Positions 1 through 34,257 of a stretch of DNA of 64,000 nt are shown here, piece after piece. Location: positions 1 to 64,000 of the forward strand of contig JASANG010002977.1 in NCBI GenBank assembly GCA_030248215.1. Direction: 5' to 3'. The DNA is from Enoplolaimus lenunculus. Taxonomy: Eukaryota > Nematoda > Enoplea > Enoplida > Thoracostomopsidae. Position numbers and translations under genes: made by a program. The stretch's first letter is position 1; the number at the start of each line of letters is the position of its first letter. The notes beneath the pieces are model-generated. The model made no database searches, was not told the DNA's origin, and saw only the letters and a list, made by a program, of their open reading frames with translations.

Positions 1-430
1 TGCTTGGGGTGCGATCCGAAATTTGTCTGTGTTCCCACACATATACGCTTGTAAAGTTGACGGTTCGTTGAACCGACGTAGCCTAACAGACAGTCAGGAC
101 AAACAAAATGATATCGTCTATTCGACCGTAGATAGTGCTGGGGTTTGATGTTTAAAGTTGAAAAATTCAGCGATACTACGTTTTTGACCTTCGAAAATAA
201 CTCTGATGCCGATGTTATAATAATTGTTAACCCAAATTTTGAATAGTTTTTTTAGTTCAGACTATACATTTTATTACATGGCCGGAGGCAGGCGTGGCGC
301 AAAAAAGCGCATTCTTCAAAGACTGGCCGCTTCCACTGAACGTATTTGGTGCAGCCCCGCCTTGAATCTAAACTATTGGACACACCCTTAAGGTATATAA
401 ACGTGCCAAATACAACATAGCAAACATTAC

Positions 431-479
431 CAATATTAAGATGATTCAACATTTTCATTATTCGAACTTCACGAAATAA
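431..479 (-). pseudogene. Mirrored copy of the first visible MARK exon
   Basis: On the minus strand this 49-base segment repeats the exon at 2369-2417 with its acceptor and GT donor. One difference changes the Pro codon of the HPNI motif to Leu. It sits in the left arm of the inverted repeat and faces away from the rest of the gene, so it cannot be spliced into it. It is either a dead duplicate or an assembly artefact. Confidence 0.75.
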
Positions 480-597
480 CTAAAAATAAAAATATATTCA
501 AAACGTAGAAGCAAACCGTTTCAAATTTCCCGTATCTCGGCATTAAGCCAATCTGCTATTCACACAAACCAGTATTTGACCTAAATAGAACATTGAC

Positions 598-952
598 CCA
601 CGATTCGGGTGCAGCCAGAATTATAAAATACCGGAACGGGAAAGTTGAAAAAATACCGGAACCAAACAACAAAAAATACTCATTACCGAATAATTCATTT
701 TTAACGCTATTTTATCGCTTTTAATGGTGTAAACACAGCATTTAGAACGCCAAAATCCTGAAACAAATGCAGTAGTTGGAAACGTATGATAAATTATAGG
801 GTATGGTATAAATTGAAAATTCTAGCAATACCACTCAGACAATTTTACAAAAATAAACTAGAATAATATGACATTTTCAATACCGAAAATACCGTGAAAC
901 TCCGGCGAAAATATACCGGATTTCTTCACCGGAACCGGAATTCCGGTTGCAC
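598..952 (-). mobile_element. Left-arm copy of a CCGGAA-type hAT-like MITE
   Basis: This is the mirror image of the element at 1892-2243. It has CCGGAA repeats at both sides and ends that pair as inverted repeats (GTGCAGCCAGAATT against AATTCCGGTTGCACC). It exists because it lies in the inverted repeat, so it is not an independent insertion. Confidence 0.55.
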
Positions 953-1891
953 CTTGCGCATGATATATATACAATCTTTACTAAAATTTTGGTAAGTACA
1001 TACATATCCCCTGTAAACTTATGTATATTCTCACCCAAAATTTGAACTTAAGGCTGCTTGGGCTTACGATTCGGTAAACCTTTAAATGCCCCCCTCCCTG
1101 CACAACCCCACTTATTCATCTCCACACACATAATCTCTGACTCGAGCCGCAAAAAACACACACTCATTCTGAATATCCTTCTGAAACTTTTTTACTCCGT
1201 TTTCCCTACCCACCTGTTCTGAGTTAAACACTATATTCACTCTTAGAGTTAGTCAAAATATACAATTTTCCAGAAGAATTCTACCCCGCACGCGATCGGC
1301 TGTATTTTCTCACCTCCAAAAAATTTCCCAACACTCCACTGCTTCCTACTTAAGTCATTTTTTCAAGTGCCCTTACACTCTTTAAATAGAACGCCATATT
1401 CACACAATACGTACACCATACATGTACAATATATATATATATATATATTGTATTATGGTGTAATATTGTGTGAATATGGCGTTCTATTTAAAGAGTGTAA
1501 GGGCACTTGAAATTTAAGTAGGGAACACAGTGTGTTGCAAAATTTTGGAAACGGGCCGCGACAGCCATGCCGTGGATTCTTTCTGAAAATGTATATTTTT
1601 GACTAACTCTAAGAGTGAATATAGTGTTTAACTCAGAACAGGTGGGTCGGGGAACGGAGTAAAAAAGTTTCAGAAGGATATTTAGAGTGTGTTTTTTGCG
1701 GCTCGAGTCAGAGATTATGTGTGTGGAGATGAATAAGTGGGGTTGTGCAGGGAGGGGGGCATTTAAAGGTTTACCGAATCGTAAGCCCAAGCAGCCTTAA
1801 GTTCAAATTTTGGGTGAGAATATACATAAGTTTACAGGGGATATGTATGTACTTACCAAAATTTTAGTAAAGATTGTATATATATCATGCG

Positions 1892-2243
1892 CAAGGTGCA
1901 ACCGGAATTCCGGTCCCGGTGAAGAAATCCGGTATATTTTCGCCGGAGTTTCACGGTATTTTCGGTATTGAAAATGTCATATTATTCTAGTTTATTTTTG
2001 TAAAATTGTCTGAGTGGTATTGCTAGAATTTTCAATTTATACCATACCCTATAATTTATCATACGTTTCCAACTACTGCATTTGTTTCAGGATTTTGGCG
2101 TTCTAAATGCTGTGTTTACACCATTAAAAGCGATAAAATAGCGTTAAAAATGAATTATTCGGTAATGAGTATTTTTTGTTGTTTGGTTCCGGTATTTTTT
2201 CAACTTTCCCGTTCCGGTATTTTATAATTCTGGCTGCACCCGA
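1892..2243 (+). mobile_element. CCGGAA-type hAT-like MITE
   Basis: The left end reads CAAGGTGCAACCGGAATT and the right end is its approximate inverted complement. CCGGTA and CCGGAA-like hexamers are repeated inside both ends and the middle is AT-rich. Flanking octamers match at about 6 of 8, so the target duplication is weak. It ends about 125 bases before a MARK exon. Confidence 0.6.
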
Positions 2244-2368
2244 ATCGTGGGTCAATGTTCTATTTAGGTCAAATACTGGTTTGTGTGAATAGCAGATTGG
2301 CTTAATGCCGAGATACGGGAAATTTGAAACGGTTTGCTTCTACGTTTTGAATATATTTTTATTTTTAG

Positions 2369-24888
<22,520 letters not shown>

Positions 24889-25904
24889 TTGTTTGTTTGT
24901 TTGTTTGTTTGTTTGATTGATTGATTGATTGATTGATTTGATGCAGTTGGTAAAATTGTTGAACAAACATTTCTGGCACGTCGATCGGTTTCAAAAACAT
25001 CGCTTCCAAGATTGCACAGGAACTCAATCTGTGATTGTTTGTTTGTTTGTTTGATTGATTGATTGATTTGATGCAGTTGGTAAAATTGTTGAACAAACAT
25101 TTCTGGCACGTCGATCGGTTTCAAAAACATCGCTTCCAAGATTGCACAGGAACTCAATCTGTGATTGTTTGTTTGTTTGTTTGTTTGTTTGTTTGTTTGA
25201 TTGATTTGATGCAGTTGGTAAAATTGTTGAACAAACATTTCTGGCACGTCGATCGGTTTCAAAAACATCGCTTCCAAGATTGCACAGGAACTCAATCTGT
25301 GATTGTTTGTTTGTTTGTTTGATTGATTGATTGATTTGATGCATTTGGTAAAATTGTTGAACAAACATTTCTGGCACGTCGATCGGTTTCAAAAACATCG
25401 CTTCCAAGATTGCACAGGAACTCAATCTGTGATTGTTTGTTTGTTTGTTTGATTGATTGATTGATTTGATGCAGTTGGTAAAATTGTTGAACAAACATTT
25501 CTGGCACGTCGATCGGTTTCAAAAACATCGCTTCCAAGATTGCACAGGAACTCAATCTGTGATTGTTTGTTTGTTTGTTTGATTGATTGATTGATTTGAT
25601 GCAGTTGGTAAAATTGTTGAACAAACATTTCTGGCACGTCGATCGGTTTCAAAAACATCGCTTCCAAGATTGCACAGGAACTCAATCTGTGATTGTTTGT
25701 TTGTTTGTTTGTTTGATTGATTGATTTGATGCAGTTGGTAAAATTGTTGAACAAACGTTTTAAAAACAATTTTAAATTTAATTCAAATTACAAATGTTAG
25801 TAAATCGTTAAGCTTGTGCGTGCAGATTTTGTTGTCCATGATAAAGAGTAAATATAAAAGACTATAATATGTAAGATTTTAAAATCTTTTAGCTATAAAC
25901 TCTG

Positions 25905-26105
25905 TCAAAAATGAACCGCCCTCCCCACCGCCTATTAATTGATTGAGATATTTGGGGGTGATTAGCCCAAGCCATGACGAACCCCCCACCCCACCGATCA
26001 ATTGATTGAGATTTTTTGGGGGTGATTAGCCCAAGCCATGACGAACTCGCCCCCCACCTATCAATTGATTGAGATTTTTTTGGGGTGATTAGCCCAAGCC
26101 ATGAC
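25905..26105 (+). repeat. 64-bp minisatellite
   Basis: Three units of about 62-64 bases containing AATTGATTGAGAT, GGGGTGATTAGCCCAAGCC and ATGACGAA, separated by C-rich spacers, downstream of the MARK array. Confidence 0.85.
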
Positions 26106-26276
26106 TAAATTAGTTCGCGATGTTGTGCCAAACGGGAATATGTAAACAAATAGGAAATTAGTGCCAAACCAGAAGCTTCGGTGGAACCATGATATGATGT
26201 ACTGTTGCATGGTTTGTTGTTATTTTTGAGTAACCAGTAGTATTTTGTGTTTTGTATTTATTACTGGTTAAAATGT

Positions 26277-26455
26277 GGGCTCATATTCTCATACATGGCT
26301 AGCACATTAATAGCACCTATCACCAGTTGATGATAGAGGTCTTGTAACTTTCGAACCAATAAATGGCGAGCTTGGAAACTCTGCACGTTGTTCGCATTTC
26401 GTCTGCCATACACTTGTACGCCGGATCGGTACTATACGCATTTGAGAATATGGGC
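26277..26455. mobile_element. Palindromic MITE, GTATTCTCAAAT type
   Basis: GGGCTCATATTCTCATACATG at the left is inverted against CGCATTTGAGAATATGGGC at the right. It is a relative of 3921-4165, with a shared internal CTATCACCAGTTGATGATAG-like stretch. Confidence 0.6.
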
Positions 26456-27457
26456 GTTAATTGCAAACTGTAAGAATGTCGTAGTTCGCACTTCATATCG
26501 CAATTGTAGCGAAATATCTGCAAAATGGAAGGATTTATATGCTGTTAGACGCTGGTTTCATTTTGAAACATTAGTTTTTTTCTAATTGTTAAAATTAACA
26601 CAGTCCAAGGCTTACTTCACGCAGGCGTGTGTTATGGTTATCATCTGGGTGCTGAGTTGGTGAATTAATTTGCGACCGTGAAAAGTTTATTGTGCGGGGG
26701 GTATTATTGGTCGCTGATGACTCGAAACGTTTTTCACATGACGGTTTTATACAGTGCTAAAATGGAAACGAAACTAATTGTCAGAACCGATTAGGTGGTA
26801 TCATTTTAGCTGGAAATCTTTGGGATAACGGAAAAGACTCTATATATGTATGTATGTATGTATAAATATATACGTATATATTGTACAAGAGTTAAAAAAC
26901 CTTCATGATTATATTTGTGTTCAATCGATAGTAAATATATTATATTGGTTTTACTGTGAGATATTATTTTGTTTTTAGTGATTTGTTTGGTCGGAATTTT
27001 AGATTTAAGCCATCGGGATAGTGTAGGCGGATGTACTTCTGCGAGAAAAAATGGTATAAAATACGTTGACATTTAGTGTTACAACTGAAAATCGTGTAAT
27101 ACAGATACTGTTTTTTTGGTTCTTTTCATATTTTCCTTTGAAATTTTGTATTTTCGATTATTGCTTTCGCATTCGGTTTTAGTATTTTTGAATGAAATAG
27201 TTGGAAATGATAAGTTTATATTCATTTTTACCTTTTTTTATGAAATTTAGAATCATAATAGGTGTACAATTTAACAGTTGATTGTATCAAACAAATGCGA
27301 TTTATTTATATGTATATTTGCATAATCCAGGGCTGTCATCTTAGCTGAGGGCAGCCAGGACACGGTGTTTTGCGCAAACACGTCACGAGTAACGGCATAC
27401 GCAACATAATTTTCGTGAAGGGCTCTATATGGTAGTGCTTAACTTAGAATTATCAAA
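26456..27457. other. Intergenic AT-rich stretch
   Basis: I see only short TATG/TATA microsatellite runs near 26840-26880. No gene is supported. Confidence 0.5.
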
Positions 27458-27618
27458 TAAGGGTAGCGCTATACGTTTTATGACGTCCGGCGCCGTCCGT
27501 CACCGTGCGGTATCGTACGCGAATTACTCACGTACCATACCATATGGTTACCAACAGCGCTGTACGAGTGACGGACGGTGACGGACAGCGCCGTACGATA
27601 AGTATAGCGCAACCCTAA
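27458..27618. mobile_element. GTCCGTC-type MITE, well preserved
   Basis: The ends TAAGGGTAGCGCTATAC and GTATAGCGCAACCCTAA are inverted, with CGTCCGGCGCCGTCCGTCAC next to the left end and inverted GTGACGGACAGCGCCGTACG next to the right. It is the clearest copy of this family. Confidence 0.75.
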
Positions 27619-28209
27619 CGGATCACAAAAATTTGCTAAATTAAATTTTAGATGGTTCCTCTGAGGGACTTATTTTTTTATTTTTTTGTGGTGTTTTTGC
27701 CTCGTGCGATGTAACAATGATAGAGCTGCTTGTCCTGCGTTAGGATGGAAGACCTATTCTGACGTGTTATTGTTTGAGTTTTATTATTATTATTATATCT
27801 GTGTTTGGCCCATTTTGAGCCGAGGGTTGTATCGGTGGCAGCTGTGTGTTGATTTTTAACTAAAAAGGTTACTTTTACCAGCTTTAAAACGATGACGTTG
27901 TAATGGCATAATATATACATCGCTCGTCAAAATAATTCTTTGAAGTTATCCCATTCCAAGTTGAACTTCAGACGTTGGTGTTGGGGCTGTTTAGAAAAAG
28001 CATAAAATAGGTAGTTGTTAAGTGCTTTTGCCGCTAACTCGCGGAGGGCTGAGCCCATACCTTTTTATACAAACTATACTCGTTATTGGTTTGTATTGGA
28101 TCAATATTTTGTAAAAGGACCGTTGTGCGAAATTGAGTATAAAAAAGTTTTAACATTTTCAGATTATAATGCTGAGGGCCAATGTTACTTTATGTGGCGT
28201 AAACAGTAG

Positions 28210-28320
28210 ATTAAGCGTATTCGTAAGCCTAAGCCTAAGCGTTGCAAAAATGAGTTCGTAAGATTAAGCCTAAGCCTAAGTCTAAGCAAATAAATGTAAT
28301 CCAGAATCTAAACCTATTTT
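28210..28320. repeat. CCTAAG array
   Basis: Short runs of AAGCCTAAGCCTAAGC. This is probably the remains of the CCTAAG-type MITE; the ends are not clear here. Confidence 0.6.
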
Positions 28321-28839
28321 ATAGACCCACCAGAAACCTGGGCGCCCCTTAATGCAACATGGGCCAACCTGAGTATATGAAAATTAATTTTTGATGGATC
28401 ATGGAAACGGTTGTTGTGAGAACTAGCAATACAAATAGGTGATGTCAAAAATTATGGGCTGACACTTTTCTACGTTTCGACGGAGCCGCCGGTTTATTCT
28501 TGGGCCTGTATACTTATGTTTATATGGCTGTAAAGCTTTATGTTTTAGATTTTGTTTGCATCATCGATTTTGTGATTTGTCAAACTGCTGATATTTTGTT
28601 AAATGTGCATATAAATTGTGCACGCACGCTCGGCGTATTGCTATTACTTTTATTGCTGATGGTTTTAGACGTTGACATTCGTAATATTATTGTAACGGAC
28701 TAGAAATAAACTGATCGTATTGGTAGTTTAAACGCTTGAGCGATTAGGACTTGGCGATAGTACGAACAGGCCGGTTAATAGTCAGAGCAGGGAAGGGGAT
28801 TAGTGCAGCGTCCATATTAATTCCAATCTTCTTTCGCAG

Positions 28840-28905
28840 AAGCGCTCATGTTTGTGAAGTATGCGAGACTGGGAATGCCCCGATGCCTTTGCAATATTGG
28901 ACTGG
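28840..28905 (+). CDS. Possible upstream exon of the RhoGAP gene
   Basis: A strong acceptor (CCAATCTTCTTTCGCAG) opens a frame SAHVCEVCETGNAPMPLQYW followed by TG before donor GTACGA. It leaves in phase 2, which fits the RhoGAP exon at 39256 and would make a 10.3-kb intron. I do not recognise the sequence and found no exon before it, so it may be chance. Confidence 0.35.
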
Positions 28906-29458
28906 GTACGAATGTGGGGACCAGTAATCGAATTTCATAAATATTTGGGGTCAGCTCAGGCGTCCCCAGTCAATGCGTACGTCTTGGACGTAGCTTAAAT
29001 TGTAGAGTTGTTGATGTCAAATTCAAATGGGCAAAAGATGTTCCAGGCTGTCGCAGTTAAAACGTAAACCGCAAAAATAGTTGTGTTCAATGAAAATAGG
29101 CCTCGTTCTTTTGGATTCATCTGCCTGTACTGAAAATTCAGGCTGTCATTTAAAATCAAACTCAAAATAGTAACTACACAACAATAATAATAGTAATAAT
29201 ATATGTAATAATAATTGTAATAATAATAATAAAGTGGTTGGTCGCTAAAATTTGTATCCGCGTGCAATAAATTTTAAGAAATTTTACTTTTGAAATTTAT
29301 AACTATGAGTAAAGTGTAGAAATTATGCACAAAACATTTCTTGATATTACATAGCTAGTTTGCGACTGGATATATTTAGGAACGAGTTTGAGTCTTGGAC
29401 GCCCCCCCCCCAATTTTAACTGTTTTGGTTCTCAAAACCATTTTACAAAAATATTAAT

Positions 29459-30748
29459 CTATTGAGCAAAGCGAAGCACGGAGTTTCGCGAAGCGTTTTA
29501 TGTTTTGTACTTGGGGCTTTGGATGTCCGTCCGAAAAGAATCTCAGGAACGGCTGAACCAATTTTGATAAACTTTTTTGTTCGAAAGCCAACTATCCTGG
29601 GGTGTTAACCTCGCATTAGGGTTTTAAAATTTTAAGCCGTTTATTAGCTACAGGCTAATTTGCATAATTAATTAAACCTAAATTAGGACTTTCCACAATA
29701 CTTCACTAATTATTACAGTTAAAAGCAATCTAATTTTAGCATTAAACCGTTTTTGGATGCAATAAATCTGCGTAAACTGTTTACAAACCCCCAAAACCGA
29801 TGACTGAGCAGGGAGTTTCGCGAAGCGTTTTATGTTTTGTACTTGGGGGTCGAAAGGTGGATGTCCGTCCGTCCGTCTGTCCGTCCGTCCGAAAACAATC
29901 TCAGGAACGGCTGAACCGATTTCGATAAACTTTTTTTGTTTGAAAGCCAATTATCCTGGGGTGTTAACCTCGCATTGGGTTTTTAAGCTTTTAAGCCGTT
30001 TATTAACTACAGGCTAATTTGCATAATTAATTAAGCCTAAATTAGGACTTTCCACAATATTTCACTAAATTATTACAATTAGATGCAACCTAATTTCAGC
30101 ATTAAAGGGTGTTGGGGTGCGAGGAATCTGAGTAAACTATTTACATACCTCCAAAACCGATAATTGAGCAGTTAACTATAAGATAATTTGCATATTAGCA
30201 TAGTTTATAAGCCTAAATTAGGACTGTTTACAATATTTCACTAATTATTAGGGTTACATACAAACAATCAAATTTCAGGAATATTGGGTATTCGTAGACT
30301 ATTTACAAACCTCCAAAACTGATAATTGAATAGTTAGCTAATAGCTAATTTGCATATTAGCTAAATTGACAAGACAAAACTAGGACTTTTTAAATTATTT
30401 CAATAATTATTCGGGTTTACTGAAGGTTTTTTGGTACGAGGAATGTGAATAAATTGTTTACAAACGTCTAAAAGCGATAATTGAGTAGTTAGCTAATAGA
30501 TCGTTTGCATATAAGCATAACTGATAAGCCTAAATTAGGCGTTTTTACAATGTTTCACTAATTATTAGGGTTACAAGGAATCTAATTTCAGCAATAATGG
30601 GTTTTCGGGTGCGTGGAATCTAAATAAATTGTCTACAAACCTTTAAAACCGATAAATGAATAGTTAGCTAATAACTAATCTGCATATTACCTTAATTGCT
30701 TACGTGTGTTCGAGCTTCGCTCAATAAATGCAGTCCCACTACGACTGG
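29459..30748 (+). mobile_element. Helentron/Helitron-like element, copy 2
   Basis: It begins TCTATTGAGCAAAGCGAAGC and ends CTTCGCTCAATAAATG, hairpin CAGTCCCACT, ACTGG before T. The 5' block restarts inside the element at about 29812, a duplicated head with a second GTCC microsatellite. Five or six internal units of about 140 bases follow. Confidence 0.65.
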
Positions 30749-31524
30749 TCTACATATAAGGTGAAGGCTGGACTAGACTAAGATTTTTGGCTTAGGTAAG
30801 CTTATGCGAGGTTTTAGCCTAGGCCTATGCTTGGGTCAAAAGTATCTAGGTTTTTTGCGGGGGAAAATTGAGCAGGGGTCCACCTATGTTGTTTTGATTC
30901 TGAAAACCATTTTTAAAAATTAAATTATCTACATATAAGTCTCAGGTTTAGAAAAGTTTTTTAAAACTTTTAACTTCGACCTACGCCTGAGTCTTCGACA
31001 GAGGACCCCAATTTTAGCTGTTTTCGTTCTGAAAACCAGTTTTTAATAATTCACTATCAACATATAAGGTGAAGGCTGGCCTAGACTAAGGCTTTGGCTT
31101 CTTATGCGAGGCTTCAGTCTAAGCCTATGTTTAAGTTTTTTGCTGAAAAAATTGGATACGGAACATTCCACTTTTAATTTTTTTATTCTGAAAACGATTT
31201 TTTCAAATTGACTTACTCCGGTTATGGCTAAGGTCTAGGTAAGCCTTTTTGAAGCGTTGCCCCATGTAAAAAAGAGCTTTGGCTTAGGTTATGCGAAGCT
31301 TCAGTCTAGGCGTATGCTTGGGTCAAAATTTTTCTAAGTTGTTTGCGGGAAAAAATAGGGCAGGGAACCCATATGCAGTTTTCGTTTTAAAAACCATTTT
31401 CAAAATTAATTTATCTACATATAAGGTTAAGGTTGGTTAGGCTAAGGATTTGGCTTTTTGCCGAAAAAAATTGGGCAGAGGACCCTTATTTATAATTTTT
31501 GTACTGAAAACGATTTTTAAATGT

Positions 31525-31800
31525 AAATTATGCACCAGAACCGGAGCCGGATATTTGTGGATATATGATCTAAAATATGTACACTGTTGGAAGCATTCGA
31601 GTCGTACAAAAATATGTATTTATGATTTAAGGTTAATTGTTGCCTTGAATTTTTCATTTCATGTCAGTGTCCACTTTTGCCTTGCTCGGAATTGTGGTCG
31701 CTGCAAAATATCTAGTATTCCGACATGTAAAACGCAGGTTTATCATATTTGGGGTTTTTTGCTGCATATTAAATAGAACCGGATATCCGATCGACCACTG
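31525..31800. mobile_element. CCGGAT-type hAT-like MITE, partial left end
   Basis: The interior matches 37411-37797 and 55331-55658 over GTACACTGTTGGA, TTTTTCATT, CATGTCAGTGTCCACTT and GCAAAATATCTAGTATT. The right end is ATATCCGATCGACC. The left terminus is not clear. Confidence 0.6.
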
Positions 31801-32601
31801 AGCCTTAAACTGGATAAGCCAATTTTAAAAAAATTTTGAGACAAAAAAATTTAAAATACGGGGTAGGCCTAGGTTGAAGCATAGCAGAATGCTTACTTAC
31901 TTAAACATAAACGTTAGTCTAGCCCAGCCTTGACCTTACACGAATGTATCAGACTTGACCTTACATGGAGATAAGTCAATTTTAAATAATCCGCTTTCAG
32001 AACCATAAAGCTTGTAACTAGGGGGCGCCCTGCCCTTTTTTCCAGCAAAAGAATTTCGAAAACAGGCCTAGGCTGAAGCCTTGCAAAAAGTTTACCTAAG
32101 CCAAACCTTCAGTCTAGTTCAGCCTTGACTTTGCATATAAATAACTTTTTATAAATCGTTTTCAGAACCAAAAGAACTGAAGTTGGGGTCACCCATCCAA
32201 GCTCAAGTTTAGACTGAAGTTAAACAATTTCAACAGGCTTACCAAAATCTGCGAGGATTGATCTAGATAAGTCAATTGTAAACAGCGTTTTGAGAACCAA
32301 AAAAAAACAAAAATAGGGGTCTTGTGCCTATTTCCTTAGACAAAAAAGTAAGAAAATTTTGACCTAAACACAGACCCAGGCTAAAGCTTTGCAAAACGCA
32401 TACTTAAGCCTAAACATTAGTCTACTCAAGCCTTGACCTTAAATGTAGATAAGTCAGTTTTTAAAAATGTTTTTCAGAAGTAAAAATGCTAAAATTGCGG
32501 TCAGGCTGAAGATGAGCATTCCAGCAGTGTGTAAGACTTAGTTTTCAAAAATAACCACGTTTTCCTAAAAAATGCGAAGTTTTTTACAGCAAGACGTACC
32601 A

Positions 32602-32872
32602 TTAACCCTTTCTCACATGAATATTTTCTATTTCCCCTGAGACCTACTTTTATGCTAGGATTCGAACTCCGGTAACTGGAGTGGGAGGCGTATACCATCA
32701 CCACTCAGCTATAGGAGCTTGACGCTCGAGCCCGAGGGGGCTCTCACGTCTTGTGATGATTTAGTACTATGTATACGTGTTGCAATTGTTAGACACTGTG
32801 CGATATATATTATTTAACGTATATACACTGCGCTTAGTTGCCTATAGGCAACTCAATGTGAGAAGGGGTTAT
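32602..32872. mobile_element. TTAA-flanked element with inverted ends and a tRNA-like core
   Basis: The left end TTAACCCTTTCTCACATG is inverted against CAATGTGAGAAGGGGTTA. A related but uninterrupted sequence at about 34321 reads ACCATTAATGTC, as if it were the empty site, and a second TTAA lies at 32898-32901. TTAA with CCC ends recalls piggyBac-type MITEs (family knowledge), but this is not proven. Confidence 0.5.
32652..32718 (-). repeat. tRNA-like sequence (SINE head or tRNA pseudogene)
   Basis: On the minus strand it has box A-like TAGCTGAGTGG and box B-like GAGTTCGAATCC at tRNA spacing, a loop CTCCCAC that would give anticodon CCC, and a 3' end CCTAGCA. The anticodon stem does not pair well, so it is unlikely to be a working tRNA. 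Confidence 0.5.
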
Positions 32873-32889
32873 AGATAGTAAACAGAAAA

Positions 32890-33370
32890 TTTTTCGCTTA
32901 ACGTCTAATTTTTCGCTATTAAAATTTAAAAATGTTTCGTCGGCTTCCAAGTCCAACATGGAATTATTTACTACATCCATCACAAAAACGCTGTATTTAT
33001 CGTCGATACTCAATTCCTCACTAATATCTGAATTCTCAAAAACAACAAAAGTGTCCCGGATATGTGTCTCACCTATGTTTAATTCCCCAAACACATTTCA
33101 TAAGGAAACATCATCGCCATGTTCTTGAACAGATATTTTATTTTATTCATAAGTTCGTTAACTAGAATTGTAATCAACGAAATACGTAATATAACAAATT
33201 CAGGCGTGTTTCCAAAAATTTTGGTGTGTTCGTGCTCAGAACGATGTTGCATATGAAAAGACTTTTTCTAAAGCAATTTTCAGTTTTTTCACATTTTTTC
33301 CATGTTTTTGATGCGTTAAAATGTTTAACATGCTCTGGCAACTGTAGTAGGATACCACAGGACATAACCG
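32890..33370 (-). other. Unidentified open-frame fragments, block A
   Basis: Minus-strand frames include ENSDISEELSIDDKYSVFVM then DVVNNSMLDLEADETFLN, and a separate GILLQLPEHVKHFNASKTWK. The first part is repeated at about 34320-34480. I do not recognise a family. It is probably remains of a transposon-borne ORF. Confidence 0.3.
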
Positions 33371-34257
33371 GTTAATCTTGCAATGGTCCACGGGGGATAA
33401 TCGTCAGCTCAACACTATAGTGTCAGACCACCCCATCGCCGTAGGGGCCGCGCCTGGTAGCTGTGCAGGCAGTCGCAGGTGGTGGTCCTTGATTGACCGA
33501 TCCTAGGTAAGGCTTCAGGCCTAGGTAAGCCATTTTGACACTTTTAATTCAGTCTAAGACTGAGTCGTGGACGTGGGGCCATAATTTTTGCTGTTTTGGT
33601 TTTGAAACCTATTTTCAAAATTAACTTCAACATGCAAGGTCAAGGCTAAAATTAGGGGGTCCCGTTTCCTATTTTTTCGAGAAAATAACTTAGAAAAGCT
33701 TTGACCTACGCACATGCCTAGGCTGGAGCTTCTCTAAACTCTTACCTAAGCCTAACCCGTCACGAAAGTCAAAGCATTTGTAGTCCAGCCTTGAACCTAC
33801 ATTTAGATACCTAAGTCAGTTTTAAAAAAATGGTTTTCACAACCAAGAAACCTTTATAAAATTTGGCCCCCGTACTTAAAATTTTGACCTAAGCACATGC
33901 CTATGCTGAAGCCTAGCAAAAACTTACCTAAGCCTAAACCTTTTCCAATGTTTTTGTCTAGTTTAGCCTTCCCTTACATAAAAATCAGGACGTAAGCACG
34001 GGCCTAGGCGTACGTATACCTAAGTCAAATTTAAAAAAATAGGCTAAAATTAGGGGGTCCCGTTTCCCATTTTTTCGAGCAAAATACCTTAGAAAAGCTT
34101 TGACCTACGCACATACCTAGGCTGGAGCTTGTCTAAACTCTTACCTAAGCGTAACCCGTCACGAAACAAAAGCCTTTGTCAAGTCCAGCCTTGACATACA
34201 TATATCTAACTCAATTTTTAAAATATGGTTTTCAGAGCCCAGCATTCAAGCAATGTT

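Larger units (their letters stand above)
30765..34230. repeat. Inverted field of diverged satellite units
   Basis: Units of roughly 150-200 bases carry CTACATATAAGGTGAAGGCTGG, GGCTTAGG, GCGAGGCTTCAGTCTAGGCC and TCTGAAAACC in one direction to about 31500. From about 31840 the complement runs (CAGCCTTGACCTTACATG...GTTTTCAGAACC), again at 33480-34230. A CCGG-type MITE sits at the switch point, and an element with a tRNA-like core and a duplicated ORF block interrupt the right part. Confidence 0.7.

Noticed and set aside
27003-27053. Possible exon LSHRDSVGGCTSARKN
   Set aside because: Its end phase does not fit the candidate exon at 28840 and the donor is poor.
30765-34230. CRISPR-like array of repeats
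   Set aside because: The units are long, diverged and in both orientations in animal intron-rich DNA.
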